From positions 2,322,501 through 2,386,500 of the forward strand of contig NC_089724.1 in NCBI RefSeq assembly GCF_035083965.1: a stretch of DNA of 64,000 bases, given 5' to 3'. This document shows, one piece after another, positions 47,741 to 58,900 of the stretch (its first letter is position 1; every line of letters starts with the position of its first letter). This stretch comes from Branchiostoma lanceolatum (taxonomy: Eukaryota; Chordata; Leptocardii; Amphioxiformes; Branchiostomatidae). The notes below the pieces were generated by a model. That model searched no databases. It worked only from the letters and a program-made list of their open reading frames with translations, and was not told where the DNA came from. The translations under genes were made by a program, and so were the position numbers.

Positions 47741-49976
47741 CCCAGCAAAACACCATGCTTAACATCCAAGCAGATGTAGGGTTACAACTTGTTTATGCGT
47801 ATTTTCGCGGCCTTTTAGATAGTCTGTCTAATTCTGCACGTTTTTATGCCTTTGCTATGGGAATAGCTCGAGATTATTTCAGCGTCAGCGCTTCAAGGTC
47901 AAACAATCTTTCAAAAAGATTTGGCAGATACTGCGAGTCTGTCTCTTCTTTATTCTCTGGGGTAGTTTGATTCCAATGTTCTTTTCCTGAAGGTTAACGT
48001 ACTCGTAGATTTTTACATCTGGTTGTTTTTGGTCATTCCAATTCATGTCGCTAACATCTATTTGTTTGATATCGATTTTTGTATATCCAACGCTCGCACA
48101 TCACCGACGTTACCTGTAAACCTTTCGTGAACCTCCGCAAACCCAACAAACCCTGACCCCCTGAACCTGCCTGTGGACTCACCCACTCTATGTATCTACA
48201 ATAGACCACAGCTCCCTCCGGCTGCCGGACAACACGTCATCTGGGAACAGAACAGGTACTAGGTGAAAGGGCCATAGTTGCTCAGACATTACCGCATCGA
48301 CAATACCTGAAGTAAACTTTCCATCGCTGTCCCAACTGACTCTGAACTCCTTACATTCTTCATAAGCTTATGATACATGTTATTCACTCTTTCCTCGGGT
48401 TACAAGAACGCAGCGTCTATAAAATGAATAGGTGGGGAGCAACCCTGACGATGTTTCTTTGTAAGATCCTGAAGTAACCTGAAGTAAACTTTCCTTGCGA
48501 CTCCCACCCTGACCCTGCATGTGGACTCACGTACTTCATGTTTCTATAACGGACCACAGCTCCCTTCGACTGCCGGACAACATGTCATGCGGGAACAGAA
48601 CAGGTGGGAGGGCCACAGTCGCTCAGACGTTACCGACGTTACGTGAATTTAACCCTTGTCCTGCTGGAGTTCCAGAGCAAAAAATCTACCCCCACTGCTG
48701 AAGTGCGCATAAACCCTTGAAACAAAGGGTACTAGGTTGATATTGACTGATTTCAGTTGCTTCGCTTTACAGCAACCACACGGGTGCAGCATACGCATTC
48801 TAGAAATACCCCCTACCCGACTATTGTTAGGGCTAGCATAAAGAACAAGAATATGCGACCCAACAATTGTCGGGCGTAGCAGGACTAGGTTTTTCACAAT
48901 CCTTGTCCCAACAAACACTTACCACCTGACCCCGCCCACGTAATCCATGAGTTTATTCTAAAAGTTCACTCCTCCTTTCGATAACAACGCGGCGTCTGTA
49001 CAAAAAAAAACAATAGATGGGGAGCAACCCAAGTAATGATATTTTGGAAAATCATTCTTCACTCATCTTTGTAAAGAAAACTCTTTTTGATAGCAAAGTA
49101 GATCATATGTAATCACTAGATTTAAATCTCATTAACTTCTGTTCTCTCTAAACAACAACATTTTCTGGTATACTTATATTTAATTAAACTTGGTTTTAGA
49201 TACTGAATAGATACTTTGTCGAGAATAGGGAATATAACATAGAAACTGTTTACGTATCTCTCCATCTAAAAAAGAGAACCCGTTAATTAAAGAGAAGACA
49301 CTCATCTTATAAGTCTGTATTTAATATAAAGGGTCTGAAAATACTTTTTATCCTAATGTAGAAGTACAAATTAGTTTTAGAAAAAAAATTCTTATGACTG
49401 TATTTTTAAAAAGCTTTAAAACATCTGCCAACATCGATCAGTCCAATATCGATGTTCGTGCCTGCAACACTCAAATACCTGTAAACTTTCTGTGACCCTA
49501 CCACTACTCCATAACTAACCCTGACCCTCTCACCCTTACTATTGGCACACGTACTGCAGGAGTCTATTCTGGTCGACAGTTCTCTGTGGCTGCCTAGAGG
49601 GGGATTGGAGGTATCAAAACAAACTTCCGTGGTTTGAGGATCACTCTAAAAGTCATTAATCTATCTATTTCCACTTTCTTTAAGCAGAATTCGAATGGCT
49701 CACTCAATTTTTTGGGGGCTGTCTGCTTTTCAGCAGATACTGAAGACACGTCCGTGTATGCGCACATATAAGTAATCGACCTACGTAGAACTGAGCTCCT
49801 TAAAACTGAATAGGTACGGAAGTAAAAAAAGTACTGAAATCGTGGACGTCATCTTTGAAGCGCTTTATTTTCTTCTGTCACTGATCAAGATGAGGCATTT
49901 CAAGGCAGCTGCTAATACCGCATACAGCCTTTCTCTACCAGCCCTGTGTGAGAAGAAGACTTTGACCTCTCTTTGA
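47741..49976. other. Intergenic region P4-P5 with many copies of the 3'-flank unit
   Basis: Degenerate copies of the CCTGAAGTAA…AACCCTGACCCC…CTGTGGACTCAC unit lie near 48,100, 48,305, 48,475, 48,900 and 49,490. The blocks GACCACAGCTCCCTxCGxCT and CTGCCGGACAACA occur twice (48,203 and 48,553). No host exon was recognised; the short ORFs here lack motifs. Confidence 0.5.
49864..49869 (-). terminator. Poly(A) signal AATAAA for P5
   Basis: AATAAA on the minus strand, 108 bp after the P5 stop, in the same GCGCTTTATT context as after P3. Confidence 0.6.
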
Positions 49977-52900
49977 TCACTCAGGTTTGCAGGAGAAAGA
50001 GGCCACGCCCTCGGTACAGTACATGCCATCTGGACAGGAGGCGCTACTGCACTGGTATCCCACGATCCGATTGGCGGAGGCCGGATCTACGTAGGGGCGC
50101 AAAATTTACAAGGATGGTGAGCCATTGATTTTTACATATTGAATGTTCTGTATTATTTATTGGTACGAGACCTGCGGAATCTCAACATCTCGCTATCCCA
50201 GGCACCGCAGCTGGCCGAGAATAGAGGAAGATGGCGATTCCTAGTTAACCTAGTCGGCTCTACGTGGAAGAGGATGAGTGAGTGAGTGAGTGAGTGAATG
50301 AGTATTTTTTACACAGCTACGATGTTTTTCTAGACTTTTGTTTTTTATGTAGTCAACTTGTAAAGACATAAATGTCAACAAAACTGAATCAAATAAACAT
50401 GATTCATTGATATGTTTTACATGGATGCTGCAACAGACGTTTACTCACCAATGCACGAGAAGTGCACGATGTGATCCACGCAGGTCCAACCGGACGGGCA
50501 GAGGGATTGGGAGCACCAGTCTGGGGCTGGGCAACAGAGATCAGAGGCAGGGGAAGTTTCAGATGTGGTGTTATTTTTGTTGTTATTTTTGTTGTTTGTT
50601 TGAAACTTTGTTTATTCGAAACTCAAATCGACAAGTGTGCTGCTTATCAATGAGGTCATAAGGGAGGAGGTAGCAAATATAAAGATTACATGTGTAAAGT
50701 CCTGATAGATATGGAGTGGTATCCTTAAGCATACATAGTATCACACGGCGTAGTGAAGCTGTCCATGTAAGGCGTATTGGCATTTTCTATAGATTCGCTT
50801 CACAAGTTCGATTCTTGTTACGACGTTTGCAAGTTATCAAGTCCAACTCTGGACGCATTGAATATACAAATGGCTTCCGGAAGACTTCCTGGTTATGGCT
50901 CAATGCTAAAAAAGTGGTATTACACTAACTTGATTCGCAGTGGACGCCCTGGAACCCGTTGATGCAGCGGCAGCTGTAGGAGTTGATGCCGTCCTGACAA
51001 CTTCCGTGATTTTGGCACGGGTTGGAGGCACACTCGTCGATGTCTGTCAAAAACGTTTACAGGTTGAGTTCGTAGCAAAATATTCTCATTTAAAAAAAAG
51101 ATAGATGTATACAATTGATTAAAAAGACAATGAAAACATAACCACAATACAAATGTATCTTCAGTGATCTCTCGAGGAACACCTTGGCTAGAAAATTATG
51201 ATAATGAAGAGACCCGTGCGGGTATCTTGCCTGCATCTCAGTTAAGACCATAAAAGTGATGTAAAAATACACAATGATTATGGTGAACAGGAAAGTACTC
51301 ACTGATCTCACACGTCAGTCCATCGAACCCATCCGGACAGTCACAGAATGAGCCGTTGAAGCAGGAGGTACAGTTTCCGCCGTTCTGGCAGACGTTTGCC
51401 TCACACGGTTTCAAAGCTGGAATGATCAGATAGCACCTGATAATAAATGACGTCAGGTCAATATTAACTCTGATGGATTGAGTGAAATTTTCTATTTGTT
51501 TCTTCACAAGCAATTGAGTTACGTGTAATGGTTTGTTTTTTCTGACAGCTTTTCGTCTTTTAGGACCGTTTATTTATCAAGGTTTTATGTCGTCAGAGAA
51601 TCGTTCAAGATTGGTGATGATTCAACATAAAATAGAATAAAGGATGACAGTGATTATACCGTATCTACAATATCTTAAGAAAATAGATACAGATGCGTAT
51701 TTACCAGCTTCGCAGACGTAGTTGTGTTGCTCTGTACAGAAAACAGTCTTTGCCCTGTAGTTGTCGGAGCTGTCCAGGAGAACACACAGGTCCAAGGGTG
51801 AAGAAGGTTCGCCTTCCGACCACTGCAGTGAACCTGGCATGGAAGAAACATCAACATAAAGGAAACAGTTTGCTCAAATACAATTAACATTCTGGGAGCA
51901 GGCAATCTCTACTGCCGTTTACGACACGATGTCTAAGACGATTACTAGAACTCTTTTATCAATTAGGTTTAATTGGTATCGAATTTCAAGGACTTCGTAC
52001 ATTACACTGTATTTTTCATCATTATATTTCACTTCCCATACCTAGAGGTATGGGTAGAGTGAAATATATTGTATTTGTCTGGTTCTTCTTCTTCTTCTTC
52101 TCCTCCTCCTGACAAATCTTCAAATGGCTTCTTCTCCGCCATTTCTTAACCAACCGACCTGAAATTTGGTGTGGAGGTTGAGATGGCAAATACCCCAAGG
52201 CCCTTTTTAAATCGTTTTGAAACAGGCCTTAAAATCATTTTTATGGAGGTTTTTTGGGGCATTTTTAGACAATTTTTATATTTTGGGCTCCTGTGCCCTG
52301 GTATAACAAGCAAATGACCTGGAATTCGGCACAAGGGTGCCTTGAACATGTCCCTACAGGATTTCAATCACATTTCCGGTGTACATCACTTCAAAATGCT
52401 TCGTTTTGGGGACTTTTGGACCCATTTTCAGACTAAAAACGCGTCAAAAGTGCTGTCCCCGTTCTATGTTCTATCTAAGAATCCATGTTCTATTTAAGGT
52501 TCCGGGCGTTCCATTTGGTGCTGGCCAAAGAACATGTGTTCTTTTCAGGTTACCTGAGGTCATGTTGCAGGTAAACACGCAAGCCTTTGCACTAAGAAGC
52601 TCTTGGCGTCTCGCAGAACTTGAATAGAGAATTTTTTTTGCACGGGTGATTTTGAAACAGTCAATTTATGCATCGAGAGGGACTCCGAGGGAGATTGGCA
52701 AAGTATGATGCTCTCGCAAATGTTGCCAAATAAACATGGTTTTGGGGGCATGGTCAAATTTAATTATGGCGGCTTCAACCACTAATAAATCACGACTTGA
52801 CGACGAGAAAAATGCAATCCGTCTCTGAATTAGTTGTGTCGCACGTATATAAAACTTATAATTAAACCCATACCAACGATGATGATACCGGTATACCACT

Positions 52901-55900
52901 AGGCCGAGGTAGGCCGATCTGATCGATTGCGAGCAGGTTTGCATGCAGTTTCACTTTCCGCACCAACAACCTTTGACATGTTTGACCCAGGAAGTAATAC
53001 TTCACAAGCGCCTCTCAAAGCGCGATCGTCTACACATGATGTGAATGAATATCGGCAAACTTTTTAATTGTTGAAATAATTTTACTGTAAAAAAGACAGG
53101 CATTTATGGCTTTTTATGCGGTAGTTATCTAGCACGTTTTTAATAGTTCATTTTGCGTTGTAGGGGTTCAACACAACTTAAATTGTTAATACTTTTTGAA
53201 TAGCAAGGTTAAGAATAGACTAGAAATTTCGTATGCTATCTATCTCATAATAGTTCACATAGTGTTTTATATAAAACTAGAGTTCCACGACTTCATACCT
53301 TCGTCAAATGATTTTAACCTTTATGACTGACGTAGTAGGAGTGTCTCTCATCAATTATAAATCATACTAGGTGATCGTCTTCACCCAAATAAGAAACGTT
53401 GTCCAAAGTATAAGCTTAACAAAGAAAGTTATGCTAACATCATCAATTATGCAAATGAGGTCCTTATCAGCATAATTTGATTCAACTATGTTCACCTTCA
53501 CATAACTTCCAAATGCCACAACTGTGAAATTGCCATCATTTACCTGTATGGAAATAACGTAGTTACTCATTAGTTATGCAAATAAGGCCTACAATTGCAT
53601 AGTTTCTATCTATCAACATCCCTCTCTTCCTCAGTTACAAATGTCACATATTTGAATAGTCATATCATGGAACACAGCAGGTTTTAGAAATTTTGTCATT
53701 AATTATGCATATCAGAATCTGATTTGCATAATTATCGTCCAATCATACAAAGTATCACGTCAGCTATGTACATACCAAAATTTATGACCATCCATCAAGC
53801 CCATCTTCAGTTATAGTATTTTCTCATTAATTATGCAAATGAGGTCTTCATTTGCATAGTTGATATCTATTAATATTTCTCTCTTCCTCAGATACATATG
53901 CCACATGTTTGAGAGTCATACCATGGAATTTGGCGGCTGTATAAACTCTCCTCATTAATTATGCAAATCAGATAATGATTTACATATTAAGTATCTATTA
54001 AATCATGTACGTCATCACTCAGACAAGCTATCTACTTACCAAAATTCATGACCATCCATCGTGCCCTTCTTGAGTTATTCCCTTTCAAAGTCTGAACCAA
54101 AACCTGATCCTGCAGTTCCAAAAAAGCCGCTAGGGGGCCAAACCCCATACCACTTACTCTCTGTCCAAAGAGCTATGTACCACTCAAAAATCAGTTCCAT
54201 AGCTTGTCCAGAACACGAGATATCAAAACAGGAAGTTCCGCTGCAGTACCGTAACAAGCCACTAGGAGACCCAAAATCTAATCATTTCTTAGTCTCATCA
54301 AGATCTACCCACCTACTAAATATCAATACAATCCATCCAAGCCTTCTCGAGTTATGCTGTACGTTACACACAAACAAACACACAAACGCTACCGTCTGCA
54401 TAACCTTCTCGGCGAAGGTAATAAACCAATGTCGGGTCGGCCTTTGTATGTGCCACGAAGCCCTTCCCCCTCCTAATAGTAATAGAGTTGTATAGTTTTG
54501 TATATTTGCATAGTGCATGTTTGCGCATTTTTCCAGGGTGATGTATAGTATTGTACTTTTATATATAGTGTATAGTATTGTTGTGTATCTTTGCATATGT
54601 TCAAGCATGTTAATGAATGTAGATGAAGAATAAATAGATCTTGGGACAAGTCTTCTTGTGTTTAGATGGAATTCTTGGATGGTCAATTTCGTCAAAAGAT
54701 CAATTATTGCATGGGGGGGGGAAGTGAAATATGCTGAATTTGCTCTTAAAGCAAATGACGGCCAGTCTAGTTCTAAATGATTTCTTGAACGAGTCCGTCT
54801 AGATGCTGTTTCAAGTAATAGATAAACTGACAACGAAATGTGATCTTACCGACTTGTGGGATGTCAGTAAGATATAAAAAAAGGCGTTCCACCTGTACTA
54901 GAAGATCCATCGCTGTAGTATATCGGCAACGGGGCGCTTCTCATAGCCAGCCAGTTGGAATCAGCGCTGGTGGCCGCGATCTTGCCAGCGAGGAAACGCT
55001 GGAGCTTGTCGTCCTTCAAGTCCACCAAGCGGCCGTCATTGGTGCTGCAGGCCTCTGTCGCCTCACGATGAGTAACAGCCACGGTTGAGAACTCGTAGCA
55101 TTCTCCGGCAAAAAGCGCTACGATTTTTAACAAAAGTTGATCAAAACCCCGCTATTGTACATAAACTTTTTAACTTAAATCTTGCTTAACATGCGTTTTG
55201 TTTGTAACGATTGTGACCTTGTCCTCCAACGACCTGGAGATCAAGGGACTAGATTATAGGTGAGAAGAAAAAGAAGGGATAAGGCCGACAGAGCATTTTT
55301 CCAGTCTAGATAAAGGGTTATTTAGTCATTGATTGTACGTAGGTGACCTATGGCCTGTTACGAATCAGTGTGTTGATTTTATAGACCGGAGGGAAGGTGT
55401 GGTTTCTATATATTAGCTTAAATAGTAAGCCCTGGTTGGTTACCGTGATTGGTGAGAAAAATGGTTATCTTTGACAGCTCAGACGATGTCCTTAATTAGG
55501 CAGCCTAGACCTTGGTTCGACGTACGTAGGCGTAGACGTGTACTTAATTTCTTTCTGCACATTATGGATAGATATTTTTAGGTCTCACCAAGACCAACCA
55601 ACATACCAAATATCAAGACAATCCATCCAGGCGTTCTTTACTTATTCTGGTCTTCCACATACATCCAGACATACAAACGGTACCCTCTGCAAAACCTTTT
55701 TGGCGAAGGTAAATACTACTATGGCTGAAACAGAGTTTAAGCTTAGCAGTATTTGTTCAGCAACAATCTTGGAGTACTAAAGTGGTACCTGTTTCACAAT
55801 TCTTTCCGGTTGCGTCTTCAGGACAGACACAGCTGAAGCCGTCCACGTGATCCAGACAGGTCCCTCCCAGCCAACAAGGGTTGCTTGCACACTCGTCGAT

Positions 55901-58900
55901 ATCTGAATGATAAACCAGCACAATGTTATACATGCTAATTGCGAAATCTACAGTCACAAATAACTAATACTATGTAGGTTCATAGTTCGCTTACTGTGTG
56001 CATCGCATGCTAAAAGCGTTATCTGTGTACCCATTAGACACAGTTGTCACTCTTTTTGACTAGTTACAGTTCGTTCAATTGTTTTATAAGTTTTTTTACG
56101 GTTCTCTCTGTGGCAGATGTGCTAGATGTTGTCACATCGGCAACCGAATCCGTAGTGTGTTTTTGGCGCACATTTTTGACAGATTAGCCGAACAGGCTCG
56201 GTGGGCGTCACTCCACCGTCAGGGAAGGTCGTGCAAAGTGCCTTTCCTAAGGGCACAACATCCGGGCATGGTGAGTATCGAACTCGGGACCTACTGATTC
56301 CGAGTTCAACGCTCTAACCGTTACGCCACGCCGACGTCACTGGTTCGCCGACGTCTATAGTATAAGTGCACTGTAAAAACTAACCTTGGTCACAGTTGGT
56401 CCCTACCCAGCCGTTCTCACAGCTACAGGTGTAGCTCGCCAGACCGTCCGTACAGGTTCCGTGTACACATGGGGAGGACGCACAGTCGTCAATGTCTAGG
56501 AAAAGAGATTTAAGTTAGTCTACGATTACCGTTTCCGGGGAACCATTGCTTAGTAAATTGGTCGCATTAATGTATACGAGCCCTGGCACATTTTGTCACG
56601 ATGCAATATTCACACTGGTTGTCTGTATCCAGTATCCATTTCCAATTCCCACTGGTGGCAATTCAAACGAAATGAAGATAAATCTAATAGACTATACATG
56701 ATGAAAAAGAATCACTTGCATCCATATGATTGAACTTGACAAACCTTGATCACAGTCGGCCCCCTCCCATCCGTTCTCACACATACATGTGTAATTTCCG
56801 TTGTCATTGGTGCAGGTTCCATAGACACATGGGGATCCGCCACACATAGGGACAGGGGCTGGAATAATACATGCATCCAACATTATCATATCAAGGCAAT
56901 TCACCTTCCATCCTTCCAATTGATCTCCTAAGTAATTTAGTTTCTGTCCATAAGAGGAAACGAAATTAGAAGTAAGAAACTTTTCCTTTTCCCCCGTTAT
57001 CGATTTTTCACCAGCCAATTGCATGAGAAGTAATTATATATCCAATCTCTGTCTCATAAATCATTTTTACTTGAGTCATAAAATGGTACCTTCCCTATTG
57101 AAGGCTCAGCTTTTTAAACCATTGGAAGAAAATCCAAAAATATGTAGCTACATCCTTCTCATTATTCAACAGCTTGTGTTATGTTGATTACAATACAACA
57201 ACAAAGTCACGTCACGCTTATGCGCCCTCTGACTTTCAACAATATAAATTCTCCCAAACAGTTAGATTTGCCCACACCCCCCTGTTTTGTGTAACGACAA
57301 CGAGGCTGCGTCCTTACCTGCACACAGGGCGTACATGTTGTTGTAGTTCGCTCCCTGCAGATTGTAGGTGTGAGTCTCGTAGTCCACTCCCAAGGCGCTG
57401 CCATCACTCTGCCAGCCATGGATGTACACAAAGGTGTCATCAAGAGGCTGGCAGTGACTGCCGTACCCAGAAGTTGTTCCACACAGGTTTGCCGAGAGGA
57501 CCTGGTGGGTACGACAGCTGACACCGCCGGCGTCATACGTGATGCAGCCTGAGGTCCACGCGCTGGTACACCCAGCACTACCTGAGCGGTAGCACGGGTA
57601 CCCCATCCCCGCTGCCTCGCACGCGGCCTTGACGTTGGCATTGGTCATCTGCCCGGCGGTGACAATTTTATAAAACGCAAATCCGTCGATAGAGGTCAGG
57701 TATACCGGTTGACCTTGAAGATAAAAAGTTAATCATTTTTTACTAGACATTTTTCAAAATAACTGCCAGGGATCAACTTAGACACTTAAATTCAACAGTC
57801 GTCTGATTTCCAACATTCAAGCACCAGATTATATGATATGGCATTAACTGCCCAAACACCACATCATCTAGATTAAGAAAGATGTTAAGATTCTTCTTAA
57901 TGGGAAACATTTACAAAATAGTGACCAGCCAGGTAAACAGAGGAAAATAATTACAGTAGTCAATTTGCAAATATGTATGCATATAACTTTTTTAAATACA
58001 AGTCAATGGGGGAAACAATATAATCAATATGGTACCAATGAAAATGGCTCTTAGCTGTTCACCAATCAACAATGCTGGTATCATGTCACATTTTAGTAAA
58101 CTTTGCGTTGTAGACGGTACAATTAAATTTGTTCTATAGACTTGTTTAGCAGACGCAAAATATTGTTTTGGAAATTAAAGTAGTAAAAAGACATGGGAAA
58201 CAACTTATACGCGCATCTGCTTGGAGATAGATAGTGCTCTAACGCGTACGGTCTTTCCTACACATTACGTATCCTCTGTCTTATTAACTATTTGCAAGCT
58301 GGGTGAGCAACAAAAATCCATGACATTCTCAAGAGATTGGAAGAGAAAGATAAAGTTTTGGATCATGTCACCTATCTAAGGCTTAATCCCACTACAGAAC
58401 AACCCCCAGCATTCTACGGCCTTCCCAAAATCCACAAACCGGGTGTCCCTCTACGACCCATTGTCTGCAGTATAGGATCAGTCACTTATAACCTAGCAGG
58501 TCATCTGGCTAAGATCTTGGGACCATTAGTGGGGAAGTCTCAGCATCATGTACAGAACAGTGCAGAGTTTGTCCACAAAATCAAAGACATCATTGTAGCA
58601 GAAGATGAAATCATCACTTCATATGATGTGTGCTCGCTTTTCACTTGCATACCCCCTAAGGAGGCAGTCTCAGTAGTCAAGTGTGTCGTCGGCCTCCAAC
58701 GACACAGCAGATAGAACCAACCTTTCCGTTAAACACATATGTGAACTACTAGACCTTTGCCTAGGGTGCACATACTTCACGTACAAACAACAGTTTTTCC
58801 AGCAAGTGCACGGCTGTGCTATGGGATCACCATGTTTCACCCATTGTAGTGAACCTGTACATGGAGAAGTTTGAGAACAAAGCCCTCAGTACTTTCAATG

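Larger units (their letters stand above)
52022..54731. mobile_element. Composite repeat in the P5 lectin intron, possible TIR element
   Basis: TATTTCACTTCCC (52025-52037) is the exact complement of GGGAAGTGAAATA (54719-54731), a possible 13-bp TIR bounding 2.7 kb. The left end is itself a hairpin (52022-52068: TATTTCACT…CCCATACC…GGTATGGG…AGTGAAATA). The interior holds a (CTT)n tract, a 128-bp minisatellite and a copy of the dispersed CA-repeat family. No transposase frame was recognised, and the boundaries are tentative. Confidence 0.4.

Noticed and set aside
54282-54833. 183-residue minus-strand ORF
   Set aside because: It runs across a repeat copy and intron sequence, has no recognisable motif, and lies inside the P5 lectin intron.
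56280-56336. tRNA-like sequence with A and B boxes
   Set aside because: It is the head of a SINE: the body continues for 200 bp, and the tRNA fold is not closed by a matching acceptor stem.
57207-57641. 144-residue arginine/threonine-rich minus ORF, and similar ones at 35,384 and 45,338
   Set aside because: They are alternate-frame shadows of the unknown-domain exons. The frame continuous with the splice sites is the cysteine-rich one.
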